Assembly (NCBI GenBank): GCA_030374805.1
Contig: JARGSG010000223.1
Location: forward strand, 620,001 to 684,000
Source of the DNA: Gracilaria gracilis
Taxonomy: Eukaryota; Rhodophyta; Florideophyceae; Gracilariales; Gracilariaceae
DNA length: 64,000 bases
Reading direction: 5' to 3'
Under the pieces are notes generated by a model. That model ran no database searches and was not told the DNA's origin. It saw only the letters and a list, made by a program, of their open reading frames with translations. How positions within the stretch are numbered: position 1 is the first letter of the stretch; every line of letters starts with the position of its first letter. Positions 44,566 through 54,054 of this stretch are shown piece by piece. The translations under genes and the position numbers were made by a program.

Positions 44566-45176
44566 GTGTATGGCGCATTGTGGTACGTGCAGAGCGCCTT
44601 GTCATGGTGGGCCGCTCTGCCGACGAGCTCCGGGGACAAACAAAGTGGTGAAGTTGACGAGCTCGCAAAGTCAGGTTTAAAGATCGCTCCTACGCGTCAA
44701 GTAGAAGTTCCGGTAGACTTCAATGATGTTAAAGCTCAGCTGAAGCCGAAAATAAGGAGTAAGTTGGTTCTGGCGATGGAAGATTTGGATGAGGAAGGCA
44801 GCATACGACGGTCTGAAGTCACGTTGGCGCAATTCGCGACTACACATGTGCCAACGCTTCATCCGGTTATGTGCCAACGCTTCATCCGGTTAGCTGATAC
44901 CTTAACAGAAAGGTCACGCGTTGTGAATGTGGAACTGCAGCGAAAAAAGACGTCGAACACGTTTTTTCCGATGTGCTCTAACCAACGCGGCTCGACGCGC
45001 GGTTTTACCATCAGCTAGAGAAAGGAAAGATAAATCGTTGTTAGATATGATTAGAGAATGGCCGTCACGGTTTTTGGCCTTCTTTAAGAGGGAGAACTAT
45101 CTCTGAATAGAACTACTGCCGCCTCGGAATAAGGGGCGGCTGACCATAATAGAGAGGAAGAAGAAGAAAGTGGTGA
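44566..45176 (+). mobile_element. 5'-truncated LINE (RNase H tail and 3' end)
   Basis: The frame at 44566-45018 carries GEVDELAKSGLKIAPTRQVE and VEVPVDFNDVKAQLKPKIRS, parallel to DLVDSLAKQALD and LEVPIDFSEVRRRVSTKH in the LINE copy at 50512. Near 45048 the sequence reads MIREWPSRFLAFFKREN, parallel to IIRKWPEKMLAFLVRER. The copy has a frame break between these parts. Its 3' end (about 45080-45176) recurs inverted at 52095-52190 and finishes in a GAA-rich tail. Confidence 0.65.
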
Positions 45177-45545
45177 AAGTGGTGCAATGGATGGGGGAGA
45201 AGACATGAAAAGCGACAAACGTCGGTGGCGAAACGCTGAAGCAGACGAGACTGCCTTAGAGGTCTAGTGCTTTTGCTGGAGAACAATGTGGTCAGTAAGA
45301 GAGCGTAACACGATTGTAGCTTTACAGCCAGTGACTAGGTTTTCTTGAAGTCATATTATGGGTAGTTGGGGGAAGTTAGCAAGCTCCCCGCGTCACGAGT
45401 GATAAATGTGTGTGCGCTCACAATTAATGAGAAGAATAAGGCTGTCGTATAGAAGTGTTATAGATCGTCGGGTCTTTGGCAAACTCACGCGTATGAGGAA
45501 TTAACGAAGGCCTTCTCACGTAAAGAGAGAGAAACTTCATGCATG
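45177..45545 (+). repeat. LINE-derived 3' repeat copy
   Basis: Matches other copies in the stretch AAACGCTGAAGC...GGTCTAGTGCTTT and ends in AAAGAGAGAGAAACTTC. Same order of blocks as 46095-46410 and 51740-52055, though more diverged. No coding capacity. Confidence 0.5.
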
Positions 45546-45678
45546 ATTATGGGCTCATGGTGGCGAAGGTAGTCAACACTGCTTCGGAAGCTGATAAGGC
45601 GTCGTTGTTGTTATGTTGTTTGTTGTGAGCGCGTACGTCTATTCCTCGTATCGCGTGAGGTGTGAGGTTTGCATACCT

Positions 45679-45704
45679 CCCCCCCCCCCCCCCCCCCCCC
45701 CCCC
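45679..45704 (+). repeat. Homopolymer run of 26 C
   Basis: 26 consecutive C followed by ACCCCACCACACAC. Length is prone to assembly and slippage error; the complementary strand is a G-tract. Confidence 0.85.
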
Positions 45705-45929
45705 ACCCCACCACACACATCACCAAGAAGAGAGTGAGAAAGCTTAGCCGTTACCAACAAATTTGTAGTCGCGTTAAGTTCACAGAGAAACTACAGTTAT
45801 ACTAACTACAGTTATACTTAGGAAGCATTAGGTCTCAAGCTGTTCTCGTCTGCATGAGCATTTCGTTACCGATGATGTTCGCCTGTTCATCTACTGTCCT
45901 CTCCACTTGTACCTTCTTCATTCACACTC

Positions 45930-46010
45930 TCCAGAGCTCATCCGCAGAGGGGCACACCACGACAAGGGGCGCTCTGCATGTACCACGTTGTGCCGTCAAA
46001 AGACCACGGC
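45930..46010 (-). repeat. Inverted fragment of the LINE-derived repeat
   Basis: The minus strand carries GGTACATGCAGAGCGCCCC and then TTGTCGTGGTGTGCCCCTC, the same head sequence found at 44580-44640 and 51730-51770. Confidence 0.6.
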
Positions 46011-46094
46011 AACATTCCTCTCGCCCAACCCTCATTTCTAGTCTCCTTATTGCTTCGAAATAAGAAGCAATAAACCACACTCAAGAAGGAGAAG

Positions 46095-46410
46095 AAAAAG
46101 CGGTATGCGAAGCCCCTTGTCGTGGTGTGCACCTTACGCGGCGATCTCTAGAGGTTGAATGGAGGGGTTCAGTGAAGAAGAAGGCGATAATCGTAGCAAA
46201 CGAAACGCTATTGCGGTCGAAAACACCTTAGAAGCCTAATGCTTTCTTTGTACCATGTTGTAGCCCCTTGAGTGTAGCACGGCTACTTATCTGTGGTTTG
46301 TGGCTACGGTGTAGAGATGAGTGTCATAGGTTGTTGCGGTTCTTAGCAAACCTCCGCGTACGAGAGAATTAACGTACGCGTTTCATAAAAGAGAGAGAGA
46401 AGAAGAAGAA
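46095..46410 (+). repeat. LINE-derived 3' repeat copy
   Basis: Begins with CCTTGTCGTGGTGTGCACC, then GGTTGAATGGAGGGGTTCAG, and ends with ATAAAAGAGAGAGAGAAGAAG. The same blocks, in the same order, run inverted at 52375-52660. No coding capacity. The GA/GAA tail suggests mobilisation by target-primed reverse transcription. Confidence 0.65.
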
Positions 46411-47285
46411 TCCTCATTTCATTGACGCTAGCAACAAGGAACCAGCCGTAACTTCACAATGTTCTCCGATCCTACCGGAAAACCCGCGAGAAAAACCCTG
46501 GAAAAAGGCCTGCCACACAAATGTCTCCGTAGGGACAATTTCCCAAGCGGAGCGATACGGCAGACATGCCGCAGCTGAAAGGCCTCGCTTCGTTCGGGCA
46601 TGCATTCGCCTTGGGCCTGTACTATATATTTCGCTTGTCATTAGGTTTGCAGCGCATCTTGTACCCACTGAAAGGGAAACGGTCTCCCGTATTGCGCACG
46701 CAATACTTAAGGAACGTTCCTTTGATTGCAACTTTCGCGCTGTTGTTTTATTCCGTGTTCATGATGTAAAATTCTCCGCCCCGAAGCCCTGCGAGAGTTC
46801 TGATGCTGCACTTGTACTCCGAACAATCGAGAACTATTATGTCAGTGCAGAGAATCAGTACGATGGAGAGCGCCGTGTCCCGAGAAACAGAGGATGTGTG
46901 TTTGGTCGTACAAATAATGGTGAACGTATTCTGAACAGACGCGCGGGAGCTGGAACGGACAGTAAGCCTTTACAATAACCGACAGTTTGAAGAGAATGGC
47001 TGGAATGTGGACCGTCATTTACACATAAGTTGATAGAACTGTTGTTTCTAGATACTAACATTGCGTCGCCCATTGGTTTTGCGTGTGATTATCAGTCGTC
47101 TTGTACCGGCGTCTCGCACCCTTGTACTAAACTACGGGGACGATATTATTGAATCGTGAAGAGTACAAAGGAAAAGCTTTCGATAGCTTCACCCTTCGCT
47201 CGGTCCAAACATTTCGAAAGGAACTGCCCCGTAAGTTACTTACTCGGACGATTGTCATCGTTACCCTCAGGTATCCGAGAAAGCT
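46411..47285. other. Upstream region of the TIR-kinase gene
   Basis: Begins with a further inverted piece of the dispersed repeat (GAAAAACCCTGG near 46491, shared with 52785). From about 46800 it is unique and is the likely promoter and leader of the kinase gene. No other gene is supported. Confidence 0.5.
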
Positions 47286-49853
47286 ATGGGCAATCAACCT
47301 TCCTTGATCAAAGGTGAGTTGGTTCAAATCGATTGCGTCCCCGATCCGAGAGACTAACCTTGTGTTTTAACAGTGACAAGGCGAAAGGCCGTGCGCAGCT
47401 CGAACCCTGAAGACGCAGGTGTTGTACCGGAACCGAATCTCCAAGCAGGCCGTCAAAGGAGAAACACTGCTCAGCGGAGCTCCAGGAGGGACACTCACCC
47501 AGGGGAACGTACTGTCACTGGGAACAGGGCAGATGGACTGGTGCTTGGAAGCTCAAGTAGTTTTGTTCCCGGAGAAACATCCCATACTCCCTCACTTACC
47601 GAAGCGGGACCATCATCTGTCGTAGCTGAACAACTTCACATCCACGAGAATGAATCAGAATCCGGTTCTCGCTCAATGGGAAGGTATGGAAGACCATCTA
47701 CGCTGGGTCTCAAGCAGATAGAGCACATTAATGTGAACAGAAAGGATTACACGGGGCGTATCGAGTTGCTTCAGGGATCTGTGGAGGGCTTGGCTCCTAA
47801 AGATGAAACGGACCTCTTGATTGTCTATCTACGGAAACGTGGTCAGTACAAAGCAAATCAGGATTCAGCTCTGGCAGCTCTCAATCGTGCCGGATACTCC
47901 CTTGCAGATCTGGAGAAAGAAACGAAGCCTCAGCCTTCATATCGCCGACACTATCACTGCTGGCTGTCTCGGTCGCTCCCAAAACCTCGCCCGAAAGGTT
48001 TAGAATTCAAACGGCTTCTTGTCTATGAAGATCCCGGCGAAGAACTGACTCGGGATGACAACATTGTCTTGGATATCATGAAGTGTCTCACCACTGTCAT
48101 AGGTGGTGATGTTCAAATTCAATCAGTACTCCTTCCCCTCTCAGGAGCACTCCTCTCACCAAGTCTGCGTAAGCACTTTGTCAAGGCCGCTGTGGAAGTT
48201 GCTTACTCTTGGCTACAGATGGGCTTGCCTGTGCGAGAGGTCAAAATTCTTCTCCCAGAAACAGACATCACAAAGGATATTGAAACATTTGAAAAGATGA
48301 AGTTGAAGTTGACGAACACGAAAGAGTTTCAAATCCGCCAGAATATCAACTACGACGTGTTTTTTTCATACGCCGAAGGTGATAAAGATGCTGCCACAGA
48401 AATGATGGAGTATCTTAGGAGCAAAAACCGCACGATTCGTCTATTTGATGCAGAACCGAGAGAAGTTTCTGTGAGACAGAGGGGCGTGGTAAATCTGCCA
48501 ACCACCGAAGCCATAAGCCAGTCTCGCATATTCCTGTCGTTGCTCTCGGATGATTACTTTCACTCCGTGGAATGTACCGAGGCATTTTCTCTTGCCTACT
48601 GTAGAGACTTCGATTCTCAAGGGAACTTCATCATTCCGCTTTTTTGGAGGAGTTGCGATCTAACACCGCTTGCTAGACGCTTAGTCGCTACTGAAGGTGT
48701 GGACTGTCGAGAATGTTCCTTCGATTCGGCTTCGATGCTTCTCGATGAAATTCTTTCTGCGCTTGAGAACCTGAAAGAACAGGGTGAAGGCAATCGCGAG
48801 GAAGATGGCTTTGGAGCGCATGCGGCAGGGGACGAGGAACGCAACAACATGAATTTGGGAGATAAGCTCCTTATGGCAAAGCAACATAATGAAGATGCTG
48901 GAAATGATCTATTCGACCAAAACGAAGACATGCTCGCTAGAATGGAAAACAGTGGTGAAGAAGTATCTCCTATGTTCTTCGATGAACCGTGGTGCGCTCA
49001 ATGGTCAATTGATTTTTCAAAGATTGTGTTTGGACCACGTATCGGTGCTGGTGGATTTGGAGAAGTCTACAAGTGCAAGTGGGAAAACGCGATGGTGGCC
49101 GTGAAAACGCTCCAAAAGATTGAAGATGATGATCCCCAGGCCGTAATGGCAGAGTTCATGGTTGAGATGAAACTCATGTCAAAATTACACCATCCAAACA
49201 TTGTTGCCTTCCTTGGAGCTTCAGTTGCTGCTCCTAAGCTGGCAATTATTCTAGAGTTCATGCCTGGAGGGTCTCTTTACCGAGCTATTCATCGAAGACG
49301 TCGAAATAACTTGGGTCCGTTCCCACTGCTGAAGGCCATGTGGATTGCTTTTGGTATTGCGAAGGGGATGGATTATCTTCACTCGCAGTATCCAATAGTC
49401 ATTCATCGGGACTTGAAATCGCCAAACATACTGTTGGGAACAAATGTGCGGGAAGTTAAGATAACTGATTTTGGATTAAGCCGCCTCCGATTAGATAAGT
49501 ACGTGCGCACTGGTCCAGGTGGAACGCCGGAATGGATGGCGCCGGAGCTCCTACGTCAGGATCCATTTGACGAACAGAGTGATGTTTATTCATTTGGAGT
49601 TATTCTCTGGGAGCTTATAATGTGCGAGAAACCATGGAAAGACGATCACCCGATGCAGATTGTTTTTAAGGTTGGTTCTCGCGGCGAAAAGCTCGAAACG
49701 CCGCCACCGGACTTGTGCATCCCTGAGATTCGACATATGATTGTTCAATGCTTCGCCGACAACCCCAAAGAGAGGCCGAAGTTCTCAGCCCTATCCGCCA
49801 AGCTAGAAGAGATATGCTATAGTGTTGATGCCAAGAGGAATGGTGCAAACTAA
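47286..49853 (+). CDS. TIR domain - TKL (Raf/MAPKKK-like) protein kinase, 835 aa, two exons
   Basis: Exon 1 is 47286-47313; the intron 47314-47373 begins GTGAGT, has CTAAC and ends TTTTAACAG; exon 2 runs 47374-49853. Splicing gives MGNQPSLIKVTRRK, with Gly2 and Ser6 of an N-myristoylation signal. Residues 10-120 are basic, polar and disordered. Residues of about 220-310 contain SVLLPLSGALLSPSLRK and VREVKILLPE, faintly macro-like. A TIR domain follows at about 335-478: YDVFFSYAEGDKDAATEMM, ISQSRIFLSLLSDDYF and SVECTEAF, with Glu412 where catalytic TIRs have their NADase Glu. After an acidic linker, the kinase domain (561-824) has the glycine loop IGAGGFGEV, Lys587, HRDLKSPN with Asp689, DFG with Asp708, and GTPEWMAPE. 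All catalytic residues are present, so it should be active. TIR domains act in innate immunity and NAD cleavage; TKL kinases signal stress. Flanked on both sides by LINE debris. Confidence 0.88.
47314..47373 (+). other. 60-nt spliceosomal intron in the TIR-kinase gene
   Basis: The donor is G|GTGAGT, a CTAAC branch-like site lies at 47354-47358 and the acceptor is TTTTAACAG. Removal joins exon 1 to exon 2 in frame with a split Val codon (G|TG). Without it the open frame has no ATG start at its beginning, which supports the intron. Confidence 0.85.
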
Positions 49854-50394
49854 GGCAACTCGACGTCACGCTGGATTAGAAGAAACACGAGAGATTCTTC
49901 TGAGGTCAAAGCTTGCGAGAGTACGGGCGACTACGTTCTTTTGCAACGTAGTCGAGGAAACCGTAAATCAGACTTAGAAACCCATCTAGGTTCGTCGGTT
50001 ACCTTGTGATTAAAGACTTGAGATTTTCCACTACTTCTTTTTCAAACGGTGAGTCTTCTGAAACGCTGATCAATCAAGTGTTCTCCTCTCTTCCGAGGTT
50101 GCGCAGAATCTGCCAGCGCGTGACGAAAGTCGTTGAATTCTACATCACTAAAGCTATTCGTTTAGTGTACTCTTGAGAGAGGGAGAGAAAACAATACATA
50201 CCTCTGTCAACTTACGCATAATCGATACCATGACTGCACTGCTTTGTTCAGTTTCGGGATCGGAAGCTTACGGGCACATTAAGAGAGAAGAATAAGAACG
50301 AAAATACCACCTACATTCCTTGGATTCATGAACTCCCTTTCTCCCTCTATCCCTCTTATGATTAGCTAGCCTAATTACAACTTAGAGCATGTTC
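49854..50394. other. Downstream region of the TIR-kinase gene
   Basis: No gene seen. Contains the probable 3' untranslated region, then low-complexity GA-rich stretches. Confidence 0.5.
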
Positions 50395-50460
50395 TAGGCC
50401 TTTTTGAAGAGAGAGAACTACTTAAATGAGTAATTCTCCCTGAGTTCCGGAATAGAGAAT
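50395..50460 (+). mobile_element. Short LINE 3' fragment
   Basis: GGCCTTTTTGAAGAGAGAGA and the following ACTACTTAAATGA parallel the LINE end near 45080. Only the last few codons and adjacent untranslated sequence remain. Confidence 0.5.
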
Positions 50461-50469
50461 GAAAAGAAA

Positions 50470-51270
50470 AAGCATCGAAACATACCGCAGAATGATCCGG
50501 CCGGTGTTGGAGTGTCTTCTTTCATCTCTGAAACGATAGCGTTAACGCACGCTGCTCGTTGTGTGCTGGAAAGAATTCAAACGGGTTGGAGAGGTAGAGT
50601 CAGGTTTGTGACTGATTCGCAGAGTGTGCAGGAGAATCTGCATTCGCCTGTACGCAATCAATCTTTCTATGTACAACAGTTGTCAAAGGTTATGTGCAAG
50701 ATAGCAAAGTTTAATGCAGTGGATGTGGTTTGGGATCCGATTCATTGCGAATTAACGCGAAGTGACTTGGTCGATAGTCTTGCAAAGCAGGCTCTTGATT
50801 CACCAATTGCAGAACAGTTAGAAGTTCCTATTGACTTTTCCGAAGTACGACGAAGAGTGTCAACAAAACACAAGCGAGATCCGTTGATACGAGTTATACC
50901 GGAAGAACTACAATATTCAGTGTCACAGAGAGAAGCAGAGGTGGTTCTTTCGCAGTTGTTTGTTGGACGTTCTCCATGGCTACACCCATTTGGAACGCAT
51001 TTGTTTGGAAAGAGGTTAGTGTGCGACTGCCGTCCTGGAGTTCTAAATGATGTTGAACATTATGTACTGAGATGCCCAAAAAGAACGCTCAGTAAACGTC
51101 TTTGTCTACCGCCGCTTCGTGAACGGAATCTTGTTGTTGCTGATATCATCCGAAAATGGCCTGAGAAAATGCTGGCCTTCCTAGTGAGAGAGCGCTTCTT
51201 TAACCAGAAACGCACTACAGTTAGTTGTAATTAAGCTAGATGTGCCTGTAAATGAGAGAGAGAGACCTGG
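50470..51270 (+). mobile_element. 5'-truncated LINE with RNase H domain and (GA)n tail
   Basis: The frame 50512-51234 (240 aa) begins inside an RNase H domain: SETIALTHAARCVLE (catalytic Glu), RFVTDSQSVQENL (Asp) and SDLVDSLAKQA (last Asp). A region with ERLVCDC-like spacing follows (GKRLVCDCRPGVLNDVEHYV, then LRCPKRTLSKR), the Cys/His array common after RNase H in I- and jockey-like non-LTR retrotransposons. It ends IRKWPEKMLAFLVRERFFNQ and a stop at 51232-51234. The 3' untranslated part is short and ends in GAGAGAGAGAGA. The RT and endonuclease are missing, so it is a dead 5'-truncated copy. The remaining frame is open, which suggests a recent insertion. Confidence 0.8.
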
Positions 51271-51425
51271 GACGTCGTAAAACTCGCCCTTGCGATCGGC
51301 GCACCGAACTTGGGATGTCAAAAAACTCACATGTAGGCGATCGGCGCACCGTTCGCCCTTCCGGACTCGGGATGTCGCTAAACTCGGCCGCGCAGTCGAC
51401 CTTGCCGCCACTGGCATGTCGATCG
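51258..51425 (+). repeat. Imperfect tandem repeat, about 50-57 bp unit x3
   Basis: Three units start with GGGA(C/T)GTC followed by AAAACTC or TAAACTC. The first two end in GCGATCGGCGCACCG. The repeat starts right after the (GA)n tail of the LINE copy. Confidence 0.65.
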
Positions 51426-51559
51426 CCATTCGAACCTTGGTGCTAGTTTGTTAAACGGCCCCCGGCTAGCTGCTCGACAGCAGTAGGCACGGAATCGGCC
51501 ATATGAAGACGGCTCCACCACCGTTTCCCTGACTTTTCCCCACCGTAATTGAACTTCTA

Positions 51560-52055
51560 CGTAGACATGAATACGGTCGGGGTTTTTACAGGGTTTTCTC
51601 GGAGGCTACGATGGAGTTGATGGACGCTGACCCGATTTCGAGCTGATTCTTTGGTACTAATGTCGCCGACGATATGAGGGTTGGTACAAGAGAATCTTGT
51701 CATGATCTTCTGATGGGACAACGTGGTACTAGCAAGGGCGCCTTGTCGTGGTGTGCCCCTCTGCCGATGACCTACACAGAGGGTGAATGAAGAGGTATAA
51801 TCTGGGAGGAACAAGGGATAAAAGGCGATGATCATCGGTAGCGAAATGCTCTAACGCAACCGAGAATACCTTTGAGATCTAGCGCTTTGTTTACGCAACA
51901 ACTACGTAGCTCAGTGATCGTAGCACAACTGAACATTTTAAGTTAGCAGCTACATTAGCATACGTAGATAAAGTGCTGTAGGTATTGGAGGTTCATTATG
52001 AACCTCACGACGTACGGGAAATCAACGTACGACGCTCATAAATAAGAAGAAGAAG
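51560..52055 (+). repeat. LINE-derived dispersed repeat, plus-strand copy
   Basis: Blocks in order: TTTACAGGGTTTTCTCGG, GTCGCCGACGATATGAGGGT, CGCCTTGTCGTGGTGTGCC, and an A/G-rich tail ending AATAAGAAGAAGAAGA. The same blocks run inverted at 52375-52985. The coding frame, if any, is destroyed. Confidence 0.65.
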
Positions 52056-52094
52056 ATACCGCAGACCGTTTCTTCTTCGCCAAAGGGACAGTGG

Positions 52095-52190
52095 TCTTCT
52101 TCTTCTTCTTTATTATGGTCAGCCGCCCCTGATTTCGAGGCGGCAGTAGTTCTATCTAGAGATAGTTCTCTCTCTTAAAGAGTCGTGGTT
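52095..52190 (-). mobile_element. Inverted LINE 3' end
   Basis: The minus strand matches 45080-45176: TAAGAGAGAGAACTATCTCT and then ACTACTGCCGCCTCG, with a GAA-rich tail on the plus-coordinate left side. Only the 3' end is present. Confidence 0.65.
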
Positions 52191-52374
52191 TTTGGACTCC
52201 GTAAGAGTCCCAGTTGCTTACTCGTTTCGCTCCCTCCGGCGCTACACGGAGTTAAGGAGACAGGCACACCGCGAGAAGGCGAGTAGCTAGTGCCCGGACA
52301 GTGGTCCTTTATTAGTTTACTGTAGTAAGGCTTCTAGATAAAGGAGGAGCAGATTCAGATTCCAGTAGACTCTT

Positions 52375-52985
52375 CGGAGGTGAACGTGAATTACTCGTAC
52401 GCGGGGGTATGCTAAGAACCCCAGCAACCTATAACACTTATATCTACACCGTAGCCACAAACCACAAATCAGTAGCCGTGCTACACTCACGGGGCTATAA
52501 TATGGTACAAAGAAAGTATTAGGTACCTAAGGTGTTTTCGACCGCAGAAGCGTTTCGTTTGCCACGATTATCGCCTTCTTCTTCAGTGAACCTCTCCATT
52601 CAACCTCTAGAGCTCGCCGCGTAAGGTGTACACCACGACAAGGCGCTTCGCATGTCCCGCTTTTGTCGCCAAAGAAACCATTGACAACGTCCTTTCCACC
52701 CAACCCCTATATCGTCGGCGAGATCAGGTAAAAGAACCGGCGCGTAGCCTGCGTCATCTTCCGACCCAAGCGTAGTCCATCCCAGAAAACCCTGGAAAAC
52801 TCCTGTCCAGAGGCTCCATTGAAGCTCTTCGTTCGAGGGAAAGAATTCAGGGAAAAGGCGGTTGGATCTTCTTCCGAAAACAGGCTCGTGACCGACTGCG
52901 TGCGTGCAGTTAGACGGGGGCCTTTTCACGACGTACCACCCAGGTCCAACGCTTCTTTGATAAGCTAGCCACAAACAAAAACTCT
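52375..52985 (-). repeat. LINE-derived dispersed repeat, minus-strand copy
   Basis: Inverted counterpart of 51560-52055 and 46095-46410, with shared blocks CTCGCCGACGATATAGGGGT and GCGCCTTGTCGTGGTGTAC. An open frame of 124 codons (52600-52974) includes WTGVFQGFLGW and SALSWCTPYA and has no known match. It continues directly from the LINE remnant at 52986-53460 on the same strand, so both may be one element. Confidence 0.6.
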
Positions 52986-53460
52986 TCAGAAGGCATGATC
53001 GCCTCGGTAGCGTCCTTTTCGGTCCTTGTAAGATGTAATGCCTATGCCGTTTAGAATGCCGGCTCTACAATCACGTACCATTCTCCTTTCCAAAATGAAA
53101 GACCCATGCATGAAAGCTTGGCGCATGCCTAACATAACGCTGTGACAGCGTCGTACCACTAATTCTTCAAAGTTGTTTTGCATTCAAGACTGCAATGGCT
53201 TCATGTACGTTCATCGTGTTACTCTCCTGGATACGTACAATATATGCGTAATCGGACTGCACTTGTTAGCACCACAACATGTTTTTCCAACGGTAATTGC
53301 AACGCCCGTTTTGACCAAGCTATTTACCATATCGTTCCTAGATATATCAGTGACTGGGTACTCACACGATGCCTGTTGGACAAGACTTGCTGTCATAAAC
53401 TCGATGGGTACAACTCTGAGGGAGGGGATGGGCGAGTCAAGCTCATATTCCAACATGGTC
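52986..53460 (-). mobile_element. LINE remnant, RNase H region
   Basis: The minus strand encodes SRNDMVNSLVKTGVA, parallel to TRSDLVDSLAKQALD at 50512-51234. Further on comes FILERRMVRDCRAGILNG, parallel to LFGKRLVCDCRPGVLND. The two parts are in frames separated by a stop. It is diverged and non-functional. Confidence 0.6.
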
Positions 53461-54054
53461 TTCTCAAATCAATCAGTCCGATTTTCTATGGCTGGATAGC
53501 AACAATCCTTGTTCAGCTACTCTCCATGTTCCAACCGTCGAAAACTTCTTCGGCAAATAGTTCCTCAGTTTGACCATTCTCCAAAGCTTTACCCAGTGCT
53601 GAAATTGAAGCAACACTCTGTATGGCGAACGAAAAGCATCGTAAAGTAGCATCCTTCGTACATGAGAGAGTAGGGGTAGTGTCAGAGAGAAGGAGGGATG
53701 ATGAAGACGACGGTGATGTGTGTATGTGTTTGTATTCGTGTGTGAGCATATATAGATGGCTATCCTAGGATTGAAGTTATTCGTAAACGGTACAACCGCA
53801 TTTGTCAGATATATAATCTCCTTAGCCACATGTGACGACTTCGCCTTCTCTGCGAAAGAATGCCAAGAGGGATACTTGTAGAGATAGATTCTCCTGCTTC
53901 TCCGCAGTTAGGAGCAACAAAACCCACTGGAGTAGAACAAGAATTTGTGACGACCTAATCAACTCTATTCAAGTCTGTCCATCAAATATGCATAGATTTG
54001 GTAGTGAGACGCTGAGACTCTCCGATGTAGCAGTGCCTGACAAGTCTGGAATTA
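53461..54054. other. Intergenic, downstream of the hAT-like gene
   Basis: No gene supported. Short frames on both strands overlap and lack protein character. GT/CA-rich microsatellite-like sequence lies near 53713-53745. Confidence 0.5.

Noticed and set aside
53173-53573. Two overlapping plus-strand frames of 108-131 codons
   Set aside because: The minus strand of the same interval carries LINE RNase H blocks, so these are opposite-strand shadows.
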